From contig NZ_LMTI01000003.1 in assembly GCF_001510665.1 (NCBI RefSeq), positions 354,854-418,853 on the forward strand: a stretch of 64,000 nucleotides of DNA. Reading direction: 5' to 3'. The DNA comes from Bacillus sp. FJAT-27445 (lineage in GTDB: Bacteria > Bacillota > Bacilli > Bacillales > Cytobacillaceae). The position numbers were made by a program, and so were the translations under genes. This document shows, one piece after another, positions 1 through 9,163 of the stretch; position 1 is the first letter of the stretch; every line of letters starts with the position of its first letter. The notes beneath the pieces are model-generated. The model did no database searches. It was not told the origin of the DNA and was given only the letters and a program-made list of their open reading frames with translations.

Positions 1-174
1 AAATAGAAGGCTCGCAACAATGGCAGCAAAGCCAAGCGATGAAATGTAAATAAGTATATAACTGGGCTCAAGGCCTGTTTCCCGTACAAACAGAAGGGTC
101 TTCAAGGTCCAGGGCAAGGCCAGCAGGAAACACAGAATAATAGAAGAAGAAAACTTCTTTAAGTTGATGGACAA
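1..174 (-). CDS. N-terminal fragment of a membrane protein, possibly LTA-synthase family
   Basis: This is an open frame that runs off the left edge of the window, so only 58 codons are visible. It begins with TTG at 174-172, preceded eight bases upstream by a clear AAGGAG-type ribosome binding site (revcomp of 181-189). The peptide starts MSINLKKF and then shows a hydrophobic segment of about 20 residues, a short charged loop (around residues 29-38, with KTLLFVRETG) and the start of a second hydrophobic segment. The pattern 'hydrophobic - W-L-K-T-L' resembles the first helix of lipoteichoic acid synthases, but this is a weak impression. It diverges from the protease gene that follows. Function is not established from this fragment. 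Confidence 0.5.
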   Translation of the reverse strand, partial: MSINLKKFSSSIILCFLLALPWTLKTLLFVRETGLEPSYILIYISSLGFAAIVASLLF

Positions 175-339
175 ATGGTACACTCCTTCTGAAACAGTTC
201 CTAAAGCCTAACTTATAAGTTATTATAACAGATATTTATTGTAAATTTACTGGAATTTTAAGCTGGCAAATCATTTTAATACTATTTCTAATAAAGTTAG
301 GTCCTGTAAAAATAATAATTTTTTAAATCAGGATAAATA

Positions 340-365
340 TGAAACTTTCTCCGTATCGGGGAGTC
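340..365 (+). promoter_or_regulatory. Possible ECF-sigma promoter of the protease gene
   Basis: TGAAAC at 340-345 is followed after 16 bases by AGTC (362-365). The ECF factors sigma-M, -W and -X of Bacillus use a TGAAAC-type -35 with a CGTC/CGTA -10 at this spacing, so the -35 is perfect and the -10 has one mismatch. It lies about 120 bases upstream of the protease start. The call is weak because no other support exists. Confidence 0.25.
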
Positions 366-487
366 TAAATAAATAGTAAACTATGGAAATGGAGAGAATT
401 TTTATTGGTGGGATTCTTGAGTGGGATGCCCGGTCTCCAATTCCTTTTTATTTAAAAGTGAAAAAAGATCAGAAAGTGGGGGGTCCT

Positions 488-3400
488 ATGAAAAAGTGGT
501 TAAGGAAAACCGGCCTTGTGGCAGTGGGTACGACCCTGGTTGCGGCAAGCCTGCTAACAGGCCCGGTCCATGCGACAACTGTTAAGTACAATGATTTTGC
601 GTCCAGCCCAACCGGCTATGTCAGCCAGTCGCAGATGAAGGCGCAAAAAGATGGAGAGAAGGCACTAAGTGACGATACGCTGATTATCAAATTCAAAAAA
701 CCATTGACTCTGACGGAACACCGTTATGCTGGCGGAACGCCGGTGAAACAAATCCAAGGCTTGGATTATATGGTTGTTAAGGTAAAGAATAAAAAAGATT
801 TAGACAAGGCAATCACCAAGTACAGGGAAAATACGAAAGTGGCAGCTGTTATGCCGAGCGCTTTGTACAGGCCGCTTGGGGTTGAGGATCCAAAGGCGGC
901 AAGCCAGTATCATGTGAACATGCTTAATTTGGCAAAGGCACAGTCACTTGCCGGGAAATACCAGGTTACGGTTGCTGTCATCGACCAGGGGATTGACACA
1001 AATCATCCGGATTTGAAAGGGAAGCTGCTGCCAAGCTATAACACTGTTACTCCTATGAACCAGGGCTCGCCGGATTTCCATGGCACGCATGTAGCGGGAA
1101 TTATCGCGGCGGCAAAGGATAACGGGATAGGCGGATACGGCGTGAATCCGAATGCCAAAATTCTGCCAATTGATGTTTTTGACCGGGCTTGGGGGGCATC
1201 CGATTTTGCGATTGCCGAGGGCATTCTTTATGCGATAAACAAAGGCGCGAAAGTCATTAATATGAGCCTTGGCGGATCCATGCCTTCCCCATTGATCGAG
1301 GATGCCATCAAAAAAGCGCTTGAGAAAAATATTGTTGTTGTAGCTGCGGCAGGAAACACAGGAAATGATATGCTGAGCTACCCCGCGGCATTTGAAGGTG
1401 TTATATCAGTCGGGAATATCAACAGCCAGAAAAAGCTTTCGACATCATCGTCCTTCGGCACAACCGTTGATGTTGTCGCTCCAGGAGAGGAAATTTACAG
1501 TACGATCTATGAATACGAACGGAAATCAAGCTTCCGGAAACTGACGGGCACCTCGATGGCTGCACCAATGGTCGCAGGGGCTGCTTCGCTTCTGCTATCA
1601 AAGTACCCGCTGTTGACCCCTTATCAGGTCGAGTATATTCTTGAGCATACTGCTGATGACCTTGGCGAAAAGGGGTTTGACGTAAAATATGGAAACGGGC
1701 TCATCAACCCGGTTGCAGCCTTGCAATTTGATATGAAGAAACTCCCTGATATCGTAAAGAAAGCCTATACCGAAAAGGAATTGATGGAGAAGGCGCAGTC
1801 TGTTTCACTCGGCAAGGAGGGGAAACTTTCAGGGAACATCACCGCCGCCTTTGAGGAAAAATGGTATAAGGCAGAGGTTGAAAAAGGCGATAATCTTCAA
1901 TTCATTCTTGACGGGGGGTCCCAGTTTGACTATAAATTGATGGTTCACATGTATTCCGCTTCGGAAAAAGTGATCATCGATGTCAATAAGGTTCGTGAAG
2001 GAGTAAAAGAAGGGAAATTCTTCGAAGCGCCGTTCAGCGGCACCGTCCTTTTCGGGGTAAAGGAAGTGAATGGAAGCTATGATGATTCCGCAATAGGAGG
2101 TTCGAAATTCAATCTTACCGTACAAAAGTCCGTTGATTTGCCGGAGGATGAATCTTCACTCGATAAACCGATTGCTATCGAGCTCCCATATGATAGCGGA
2201 AGCACACCATTGCACCTGATTGGCAAAGACGGTGATGATGACTATTACAAGTTTTCTGTCAAGGAGCCTCAGGCTGTAAGAATTGAACTTTCGGGAGTGC
2301 CTGGCACAGATACGAGCATAAGCCTCTATACCGCTGATATGTTCTTCCCGCCGGATTTTGAAAAGCTGCCGGCAGATGAGCAGAAAATGATCCTTGAAGC
2401 GCTGGCATCTGGAGAAATGAAGGCTGACCCAATGCTTTACAGCAACAGGGGCGGCCATGGCGCGGCGGAAAGCCTGAACTTTACCGCTGGTCCGGAAATG
2501 GCGTATATCATCAAAATCTCTAATAAAATTGATCCTAACTATTTTATGATGTACGATTTCTTTTTTAATCCGGGGCTGATGGCCAATGAACAGGTTGCCG
2601 AGCCGTCTCTCGTTCCTTATAAGCTGAAAGTGGTTGGGAAAGTCTTCCCAGAAGATGAAGACATGTTCCCATTCATGGGCGAAGGTAAAGAGGGAACAGG
2701 CGGAAGCCTTGAAGGCCAAAAGAAGGAAATGGAGCCTGGTACATCGGAAGACGGGGAAGATGAATTCCTTAGAATGGTAAAGGAAGGCTCCCAGCCTTAT
2801 GAAGTTGGCGAACAAGCCGGCGGCTATCTGCAAATGATGGAAGATGAGGACTGGTTCCAAACAACACCTTCCGAAACAGGAATTTTTCAGTTTGCATTTT
2901 CAGAAAAAGGTTTTACAGTGCCGATAATTAGTATTTATAAAATCATCGAGGATAAAGATTACAACGGTAAACCAGTGAAATATCTGGCCCAAATCGGTTC
3001 CAATATGATATGGGACTGGGCCGGGATAAGGATGGACTCTTCCCTTTATACCGGCTTGAGAAAGGGAGAGACGTACTACATTAAAGTAAACTCAAATTAT
3101 TATACTGGTGAAATGTCCTTTGATTCATATCAATTTACATCAAAGCTATTGTATGCGGACCCGCAGGATCAATATGAAGATAATGACAAGCCGGAAAATG
3201 TACGGAACCTGCCGGCCGGGACAGTGGAAGGAAACTTTGCGATGCCGTTCGATCAAGATTATTTCTATTTCGAATCGAAAGCAGATGCAATATACGGCGT
3301 TACCTTCGGGACGAAAGCGGTTGATCCTGCAGCTTACAGCAAGTATCCAAAAGAGCTGCTCAACCCGATTTTTGGGATGGTAGTTGTTGTGGAGGACACC

Positions 3401-3976
3401 AACAAAAACCGGAAGCTTGATGAAGAGGAATACAGGAAGGTCCAGTACATTGACCGCGGCGCGTCTTCCGGAAATACCTATGGCTCATTTAAAGCAAATA
3501 AGAACAAGAATTATATCCTGCTTGTAAATGGTTATGTAGACGGTCCGGTTCCGCTATCCCTCCTGCCATATCAATTGAAGGTTGTCCCTGCTAACACAGC
3601 GGATGAAGACAAGGGGTCCGTGGTGAAGAACAACATCCCTTCAAAACCGCTCAAGCTTGGCACAAATGGAAAGAATGCGCTTAAGGCGACTGGTTACCTC
3701 AATGCTGGGGTTCCATATGGAGATGAAGATTGGTATGAACTGAAGCTGGCCAAAGATTCGAAAGGCAAAATTGAATTCGCTGCAGGAATTGAAGTTGACA
3801 GTATCATTTCCCTTTATAAGGATGGAAAGCTAGTCACACAGGCGGATTATTATCCCGAAGGCGACCCCGAAGTCCTGAATTTCTCCTTGAAAAAAGGAAC
3901 GTATCATATTAAGGTTCGTGACGTATTTGGAAATTCGACAGTCAACCCTTATACCTTGAATGTTAAATTCCAATAA
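488..3976 (+). CDS. Secreted subtilisin-like (S8) serine protease with C-terminal PPC-like domains
   Basis: This is an exported serine endopeptidase of the subtilase family, 1162 aa. The ATG at 488 is chosen over the in-frame start at 383 because a GGGGGGT binding site precedes it and a signal peptide follows (KKWLRK, hydrophobic core, VHA cleavage). A propeptide of the I9 type occupies about residues 60-128. The catalytic domain (about 150-412) carries Asp166 (VIDQGID), His198 (HGTHVAG) and Ser356 (GTSMAAP), so the triad is complete. The remaining 750 residues contain at least four beta-sandwich segments of the bacterial pre-peptidase C-terminal (PPC) type, marked by recurring D-x-D-x-(Y/W)-(Y/F) motifs near 2235, 2845, 3255 and 3720. 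Most family members carry only one or two such domains. It probably acts at or outside the wall. It is monocistronic, with its own terminator. Confidence 0.93.
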   Translation: MKKWLRKTGLVAVGTTLVAASLLTGPVHATTVKYNDFASSPTGYVSQSQMKAQKDGEKALSDDTLIIKFKKPLTLTEHRYAGGTPVKQIQGLDYMVVKVKNKKDLDKAITKYRENTKVAAVMPSALYRPLGVEDPKAASQYHVNMLNLAKAQSLAGKYQVTVAVIDQGIDTNHPDLKGKLLPSYNTVTPMNQGSPDFHGTHVAGIIAAAKDNGIGGYGVNPNAKILPIDVFDRAWGASDFAIAEGILYAINKGAKVINMSLGGSMPSPLIEDAIKKALEKNIVVVAAAGNTGNDMLSYPAAFEGVISVGNINSQKKLSTSSSFGTTVDVVAPGEEIYSTIYEYERKSSFRKLTGTSMAAPMVAGAASLLLSKYPLLTPYQVEYILEHTADDLGEKGFDVKYGNGLINPVAALQFDMKKLPDIVKKAYTEKELMEKAQSVSLGKEGKLSGNITAAFEEKWYKAEVEKGDNLQFILDGGSQFDYKLMVHMYSASEKVIIDVNKVREGVKEGKFFEAPFSGTVLFGVKEVNGSYDDSAIGGSKFNLTVQKSVDLPEDESSLDKPIAIELPYDSGSTPLHLIGKDGDDDYYKFSVKEPQAVRIELSGVPGTDTSISLYTADMFFPPDFEKLPADEQKMILEALASGEMKADPMLYSNRGGHGAAESLNFTAGPEMAYIIKISNKIDPNYFMMYDFFFNPGLMANEQVAEPSLVPYKLKVVGKVFPEDEDMFPFMGEGKEGTGGSLEGQKKEMEPGTSEDGEDEFLRMVKEGSQPYEVGEQAGGYLQMMEDEDWFQTTPSETGIFQFAFSEKGFTVPIISIYKIIEDKDYNGKPVKYLAQIGSNMIWDWAGIRMDSSLYTGLRKGETYYIKVNSNYYTGEMSFDSYQFTSKLLYADPQDQYEDNDKPENVRNLPAGTVEGNFAMPFDQDYFYFESKADAIYGVTFGTKAVDPAAYSKYPKELLNPIFGMVVVVEDTNKNRKLDEEEYRKVQYIDRGASSGNTYGSFKANKNKNYILLVNGYVDGPVPLSLLPYQLKVVPANTADEDKGSVVKNNIPSKPLKLGTNGKNALKATGYLNAGVPYGDEDWYELKLAKDSKGKIEFAAGIEVDSIISLYKDGKLVTQADYYPEGDPEVLNFSLKKGTYHIKVRDVFGNSTVNPYTLNVKFQ

Positions 3977-3983
3977 TACTAAT

Positions 3984-4018
3984 GCCAGGGCTCCCCAATG
4001 GTGCTCTGGCGTTTTCTT
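3984..4018 (+). terminator. Rho-independent terminator of the protease gene
   Basis: GCCAGGGC (3984-3991) pairs with GCTCTGGC (4003-4010) through one G-U pair, and a T-rich tail follows directly. It sits eight bases after the protease stop codon. Confidence 0.8.
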
Positions 4019-4199
4019 TGCTGAAAATCGGAATTTGTGGAAAAATAAGGTTGGATTACCATAGTTTTTTTCTGCTGGTTTCACCAAACGTTCAAAAACA
4101 GCGGGCCCATTTACCTAAAAAATGACTAAAGTCCCTCTATACGGAAAAGAGCCAAACTACTAAAATGAGGTGGTACAAAAAAGAAAAAGGGGAATGGGA

Positions 4200-5441
4200 A
4201 TGACCGTATATAGAAAGTTACTTAAGGTGGCTGCATTGACATTCATGCTCAGCACCGCCTTTTATTTTACTCTGGCCGAAAAGGGGAAGGCCGCCGAATT
4301 GTGCAGTGGAATTTCAGCAAGCACTGTCGTTAAATGGGATGGAGATGAGCTGAAGCTTGGCCAGATTGGAAGGCTGACAGTTCTAAGCGACACACCGCTT
4401 TTTAATTTGAATGGTGAGAGCAGGCAGTTTGCTAGAATGCTGAAAGCAGGCGAGACCTATAGGATTTATGCCTTTAAGCCTGGTATGCTGAGTGTCGGTG
4501 GAGGGTACTATGTTGACCGTGATGCCAGGGTTAAATACGAAACACCATCGAAAGTTAAGCTTGGCCAGTTGGAATGCAAAAAGACGGCAATTGCCGAAAG
4601 CAAGACACCTGTCGAATTAACCGATACAAGGACCACCATTGTTGATAAACTTGGATCGGAAAAACGCATTAGCTCAAATGAATATGGAACTACCTGGTAC
4701 ACCTATCATAAAGGGTACAGGAATTATTATATGGTCAGCTATTTAAATGGTAAAATTGGCGCGCTTTACACAATGGACAGCGCATTTCAAATTGGGAACG
4801 TAAAAGTGGGAATGGCCCGGGATGCCGTCAAATCCGTGCTAGGAAACCCCGTGGAAGGAATTTTGAAGGGGAGTATCAACTATTCCACCCGAAATGATAG
4901 TGAACAGGAAACCTTCTATAGGAATGGTTTTTATATAACCGTATTTTATGATATTCATAACTACGGTAAAGTAACTGCCTTACAGGCTGTTTCAATCGAT
5001 GTGGAGAACAGGAAGGCCGGTTTCTATGCGTTATCTTCCACATCATTGCAGCAGGCATTCGAGCTTCAGCTATTTGACCTTGTCAATGCGGACCGTGTTA
5101 GGCATGGCGTTCCGGCTCTCGCTTGGAGTGAGAAAGCCAGGATATCCTCAAGGAGCCACTCGCTCGATATGGCGGCTAATAATTTCTTCAGCCACACGAA
5201 CCTGCGCGGACAAAGTCCATTTGACCGGATGAAGGCCGCCGGAATTGTGTACCAGGCTGCCGGGGAAAACATCGCGATGAGCTATACGAGCAGTATTTTT
5301 GCACACGAGGCGCTAATGAATTCACTAGGCCACCGGAAGAATATCCTAAGTGGAAACTATACCTATCTGGGGACCGGGGTGCAACTCCAGGCGGGAACGA
5401 TGCGTCCTTATTTCACCCAAAACTTTTTTAAACCTTTTTAA
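4200..5441 (+). CDS. Secreted CAP-domain protein with N-terminal shared surface module
   Basis: A 413-aa exported protein. The ATG at 4200 is preferred to upstream in-frame GTG 4170 and ATG 4194 because AAGGGG lies seven bases before it and the signal peptide (to about KAA/ELC) starts there. Residues about 42-125 form a module (KWDGDELKLGQIGR through KLGQLE) that recurs in the glycosidase at 5691 and the NlpC/P60 protein at 9164. Residues about 197-265 match the CAP-associated N-terminal domain seen in Bacillus YlbC-type proteins (VGM..DAVKSVLG). The C-terminal CAP/SCP domain (about 289-413) has the conserved SHTN, GENIA and HR..IL motifs. CAP domains in Bacilli have no settled activity. It probably acts at the cell surface. 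It has its own terminator. Confidence 0.88.
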   Translation: MTVYRKLLKVAALTFMLSTAFYFTLAEKGKAAELCSGISASTVVKWDGDELKLGQIGRLTVLSDTPLFNLNGESRQFARMLKAGETYRIYAFKPGMLSVGGGYYVDRDARVKYETPSKVKLGQLECKKTAIAESKTPVELTDTRTTIVDKLGSEKRISSNEYGTTWYTYHKGYRNYYMVSYLNGKIGALYTMDSAFQIGNVKVGMARDAVKSVLGNPVEGILKGSINYSTRNDSEQETFYRNGFYITVFYDIHNYGKVTALQAVSIDVENRKAGFYALSSTSLQQAFELQLFDLVNADRVRHGVPALAWSEKARISSRSHSLDMAANNFFSHTNLRGQSPFDRMKAAGIVYQAAGENIAMSYTSSIFAHEALMNSLGHRKNILSGNYTYLGTGVQLQAGTMRPYFTQNFFKPF

Positions 5442-5474
5442 ATTTAATTCGCTGTAAACAGTAAATGACGCCAT

Positions 5475-5507
5475 GCCCGGACAGGCTTTCTTTCCGGGCG
5501 CTTTTTT
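5475..5507 (+). terminator. Terminator after the CAP-domain gene
   Basis: GCCCGGA (5475-5481) pairs with TCCGGGC (5493-5499), followed by a T-rich tail from 5502. It lies 33 bases past the stop codon. Confidence 0.85.
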
Positions 5508-5690
5508 GGCAGAGGGATACTAATATTTTTAGGAATATTTCGCTATATTTCTAATCCATATTACCTAAAGTAACAGTGTCCAACATTTTTAACTGGTACT
5601 ATCTTTCCAATTTTGTAGAAATGAAGGCACCTGTGGCAGAATTTGTCGTATACTAGAAAAGTAATGTTTGAGAGAAGAAGGGAGAGCAAG

Positions 5691-8150
5691 ATGAAAAATA
5701 AAGTTCTTATATGCCTTGTATTACTGCTGTCTATTATTCCAGCCCCATTTTCAAATAGCGTAGCGAATGCAGCCACAACCACTCCATATGTGAGCTGGGA
5801 TGGGGCGCAGCTCGTGAAGGGCCAGATTGGAAGGGTAGATATTCTGAAACCAATCAATTTATGGAAAAAGGAAAACAATAAACTGACATTCGTCCGCATC
5901 CTTAATCCGGGTGAAAGATATCGTGTGTATCAATACAGCTCGCAGTTTGGCGGCCAGTACGGGGTTGGCGGTCCGTATTTTGTGACTAAAATGCCGGGGT
6001 ACATAGAGTACAAGACTCCTTCACTCTTGAAGCTGAAGCAGGTGAACCCTGAACTTTATGGAACAAAGCTTTCGATTGGTACGGTTACCTCTGAGCAATC
6101 GAATGTACTTGCGCCAGGGGTGACACAGTCAAAGATTTCTGTAGATAGCTCCCGCGGCAAACAGCAAATTTATGTCCTTGGAGTCGATCAGCAGGCATCA
6201 CAAATTAAATTCGAAACAACGCTTGCAAAGGACCAGATGATTGGCTTTGAAACTGTAAGCTCCATGGCGGCCCGCAATCAGGCCGACGAGCACTTCATCA
6301 TCGGCGGCGTGAACGGTGACTACTTCGAATCGAATGGGGCACCTACAGACCTTACTGTCCATAACGGGGAGCTAGTAACGACAAACAAAACCCCTGAAAA
6401 TGAGCGGACAATCTTTGGGGTTTCCCCTGAGGGGAAGGCGATGATTGGCAATCCCGACATTGCGCTAGGGCTGACAGTGAATGGGCAGAATCCTTATACC
6501 ATTGATTCAGTAAACAAGCGCAGGTTTGCTGACCATCTCGTCCTTTATACACCATACTTCGCCTCAACAACGATGACAAACGAGCTTGGGACGGAAGTCG
6601 TTTTAACCAATATTGAAGGCAAGCTGAACGGAAATGGTTCGGTCAAAGCCGTAGTCAAAGAAGTCATTATTGGCAAGGGCAGCGCTCCGCTTCTGCCAGG
6701 TGAGTTCGTCTTATCTGGACACGCCAAAGGCAGCGAATATTTGAAAAGCCTTGTTGCAGGAGATGTTGTTGAAATTAATCTCGCCTATAACAATCCGTCC
6801 TGGGATCAGGTTGACCAGGCCATCGGCGGAAGGTATTACCTTGTGAAAAATGGTGTTGCCCAAACTCTTAATGTAGCGGGTGCGGCACCAAGGACAGCTA
6901 TCGGCATCAAGAAAGACGGGTCCGTATTCGTCATCGTCATTGACGGAAGGCAGACGGTTAGCGCGGGTATCACCTTGACAGAAACAGCTAAAGTCATGAA
7001 GGATCTCGGGGCTGTAGAAGCGATGACATTTGATGGCGGCGGTTCATCGACAATGGTTACGAGGGAGCCTGGCAATGCGGATGCGACAGTCATCAACTCT
7101 CCTTCTGACGGAAAAGAGCGCTATGTAGCCAATTCCCTTCTAATTGTCGGCTTGTGGAAAGCAGGACCGCTTCATACACTGCTTCTTTCAACAAACGACC
7201 TAAAGCTTTTTGCGGGGGCAACATATAAAAATCTTAACATTAACGTTCGCGGCCTGGATAAAAACAATAACCCGATTACGGTGACGGACCCATTGGCTTG
7301 GACGTCAACAGTTGGAACCTTCAACAGTGATGGGTCGTTTACAGCCGGGAAAACGGCTGGAAAAGGCACGATTACGGCTTCGACAGGTACGATCAAAGCG
7401 AATGTGGCAGCGGAAATTGTAAGCACGCTTGACAGCATCCAGCTTGCAAACCCAACAGTCATTGTTGATAAGAATGGATCCTTCTCCATTCCTGCATCTG
7501 GTTATCTTGCCGGTAAAAAAATCGTTGATGATCCGGCTGTATTCCAATATAAACTTTCTGCACCAATTGGAACAGTGGAAAAAGGAGTCTTTAAGGCGGG
7601 GAATGCAGATGGCTCGGCAACGGTCACTGTTTCATACGGGTCCGTATCAGCCCAGTTCAATGTAATCGTAGGAAACCCTGGCTCCATAGTCATCGAAAAC
7701 TTCGAAGGCAATCTATCTGGGTGGAAGGCAAGCGGTGCCCGCTTTAATTCAATTGCAGTTGCACCAGAAAAGAACTATATTAAAAACGGTACCCAGTCGC
7801 TTAAGGTAGCCTATGACTTCATTGGGATGACGGGAACTTCAGGCGTATACGCAACGCCACCTGCCTCGATTGAGATACCAGGAGCTCCTGTTAAAATTGG
7901 GATGTGGGTTTACGGTGATGCAAAAGGCCACTGGCTGCGTTCCCAGCTAAGGGATTCCAGCGGTATGGAAGTCCAGCTTGATTTTACGAAAAACTTGGAC
8001 TGGATTGGCTGGAAGTATGTTGAAGCTGAAATTCCGGCGGGCCTGAATGCTCCATACCGACTTGAAATGCCTGTCCGTTATATGGAAACAAACGACATGA
8101 ACAAAAACAAAGGCCAAATCTTTGTGGATGACATAACAGCGGGATATTAA
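5691..8150 (+). CDS. Secreted phosphodiester glycosidase (NAGPA-like) with shared surface module
   Basis: An 819-aa exported protein. ATG 5691 follows a GGGAG site by six bases and opens a signal peptide ending at ANA/A; the longer frame back to TTG 5643 lacks a binding site. Order of parts: shared module (residues about 33-118, WDGAQLVKGQIGR to LKLKQV); phosphodiester glycosidase domain PF09992 (about 160-487) with GGVNGDYF, the RTAIG turn and the diagnostic DGGGSSTM; Ig-like beta domain(s) (about 490-655); and a C-terminal carbohydrate-binding-like jelly roll (about 665-819, ENFEGNLSGW ... FVDDI). Family members remove GlcNAc-1-phosphate or cleave glycosyl phosphodiesters. A wall teichoic acid or exopolysaccharide substrate is plausible but inferred. 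It is flanked by terminators, so it is monocistronic. Confidence 0.9.
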   Translation: MKNKVLICLVLLLSIIPAPFSNSVANAATTTPYVSWDGAQLVKGQIGRVDILKPINLWKKENNKLTFVRILNPGERYRVYQYSSQFGGQYGVGGPYFVTKMPGYIEYKTPSLLKLKQVNPELYGTKLSIGTVTSEQSNVLAPGVTQSKISVDSSRGKQQIYVLGVDQQASQIKFETTLAKDQMIGFETVSSMAARNQADEHFIIGGVNGDYFESNGAPTDLTVHNGELVTTNKTPENERTIFGVSPEGKAMIGNPDIALGLTVNGQNPYTIDSVNKRRFADHLVLYTPYFASTTMTNELGTEVVLTNIEGKLNGNGSVKAVVKEVIIGKGSAPLLPGEFVLSGHAKGSEYLKSLVAGDVVEINLAYNNPSWDQVDQAIGGRYYLVKNGVAQTLNVAGAAPRTAIGIKKDGSVFVIVIDGRQTVSAGITLTETAKVMKDLGAVEAMTFDGGGSSTMVTREPGNADATVINSPSDGKERYVANSLLIVGLWKAGPLHTLLLSTNDLKLFAGATYKNLNINVRGLDKNNNPITVTDPLAWTSTVGTFNSDGSFTAGKTAGKGTITASTGTIKANVAAEIVSTLDSIQLANPTVIVDKNGSFSIPASGYLAGKKIVDDPAVFQYKLSAPIGTVEKGVFKAGNADGSATVTVSYGSVSAQFNVIVGNPGSIVIENFEGNLSGWKASGARFNSIAVAPEKNYIKNGTQSLKVAYDFIGMTGTSGVYATPPASIEIPGAPVKIGMWVYGDAKGHWLRSQLRDSSGMEVQLDFTKNLDWIGWKYVEAEIPAGLNAPYRLEMPVRYMETNDMNKNKGQIFVDDITAGY

Positions 8151-8184
8151 TTAGAAGCTAATAAAAACGTTTTATTAAACAGTT

Positions 8185-8220
8185 AAAGGCCCCTGCAAGA
8201 TTCGCAGAGGCCTTTGGCTT
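8185..8220 (+). terminator. Probable terminator after the phosphodiester glycosidase gene
   Basis: AAAGGCCCCTGC (8185-8196) pairs with GCAGAGGCCTTT (8204-8215) with one mismatch. The tail is only moderately T-rich. The rest of the 309-base gap up to 8460 is AT-rich and shows no further gene. Confidence 0.65.
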
Positions 8221-8459
8221 TATGTAGTCCATACTATTTACCAATAATTTAATCTTGCGGACAAATGTCCAAACCACTATGCTGAAGTTATGGAAAAAAA
8301 CAAACGGATGTTTGCAGTTTATAAGCTCTTATGATAATAATAAGATGATATGTTTTACAATTTTGCTAATATTGATTATGCTAAAAAAGCATATTTGATA
8401 CTATAAATCTCTAATATTGTATCCACTATCTTTGGGAGTTGGAGGGATTATTTTTAGCA

Positions 8460-8867
8460 ATGGGACATTTAAATGGTCAAAATGAGCTTTTGGAACAATT
8501 GAAGGCAAACCCTCCGAAAATTATTGGAGGATATAAAAAACAGGGATGGGCAGTCAAAGTACTGGACAAGATTATCAATGATGCGGTCGAAAAAGAAGAG
8601 GATGGGACCATTTCCGCCAAAGCGGTGCTGGAATCTACCGATTTATCCTACTATCCGGCATTTTTACATTTGGACCCCAAGTCAAAAGGCCAAATTCTTG
8701 GTGTTTATTTGATTGCTGAAAATAAAGACCAGTATGACTTAATTCCTTTTGAACTGGCAAAGGAATTTATTGATAAAACTGAAGGGGATTTGCTCCCATT
8801 CAAATACCGGACCATTGAAAAAATTGAAGGCGATGAATTCCAGAAATATTGGCCGGAATTCAGCTAA
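8460..8867 (+). CDS. Hypothetical protein, 135 aa
   Basis: A small soluble acidic protein that I do not recognise. It has no signal peptide, membrane segment or metal motif. It starts MGHLNGQNEL and ends EFQKYWPEFS. The start is uncertain: ATG 8460 is in frame, but the strong GGAGGG at 8440-8445 lies about 14 bases upstream, longer than usual, and an in-frame TTG at 8439 lies within that site. The stop is followed within ten bases by a good terminator, and codon use looks native, so a real gene is likely. Unlike its neighbours it is cytoplasmic, so it may have nothing to do with the wall proteins on either side. Confidence 0.7.
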   Translation: MGHLNGQNELLEQLKANPPKIIGGYKKQGWAVKVLDKIINDAVEKEEDGTISAKAVLESTDLSYYPAFLHLDPKSKGQILGVYLIAENKDQYDLIPFELAKEFIDKTEGDLLPFKYRTIEKIEGDEFQKYWPEFS

Positions 8868-8875
8868 CCAGAACG

Positions 8876-8910
8876 GCAGGGCCCAATAGTTGGTCCTGCT
8901 TTTTGTTTTT
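8876..8910 (+). terminator. Terminator after the 135-aa hypothetical gene
   Basis: GCAGGGCC (8876-8883) pairs with GGTCCTGC (8892-8899) through one G-U pair, followed by a strong T run. Confidence 0.85.
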
Positions 8911-9018
8911 TATAAGGTCTTCAATAAGAGCAACCTCTATTATTCTCTTTTAGTTATAACTTTTCTCAGCATAATCTATCTTTCTCGTTGTTCCCGATTT
9001 AGCCATAATCTAAACCTT

Positions 9019-9040
9019 TGTAACCAAAATGTAATATAAT
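9019..9040 (+). promoter_or_regulatory. WalR-type operator overlapping a sigma-A -10 box
   Basis: TGTAAC (9019-9024), five bases, then TGTAAT (9030-9035) is an exact fit to the WalR (YycF) consensus TGTWAH-N5-TGTWAH. TATAAT (9035-9040) overlaps its last base and is a perfect -10. No good -35 is visible, as expected for an activator-dependent promoter. It lies 124 bases before the start of an NlpC/P60 wall hydrolase, the class of gene WalR controls in B. subtilis. Confidence 0.6.
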
Positions 9041-9163
9041 ATCGTTATTTGTAAAATGGGTGAAATAGACTCTCTCAATCTTATGTACTAGAATGTACAT
9101 ATGTTGTAAGTTTTTCCAAAATTTTTGCAAAATCGACAGAGAGAGACTTTACGGGGGTTGCTG

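Noticed and set aside
383-487. Upstream extension of the protease gene to 383
   Set aside because: It would place 35 residues before the signal peptide and has no binding site; the 488 start has both signals.
2156-2860. 234-codon minus-strand frame inside the protease
   Set aside because: No binding site or recognisable motif; it mirrors the C-terminal PPC-like domains of a well-supported gene.
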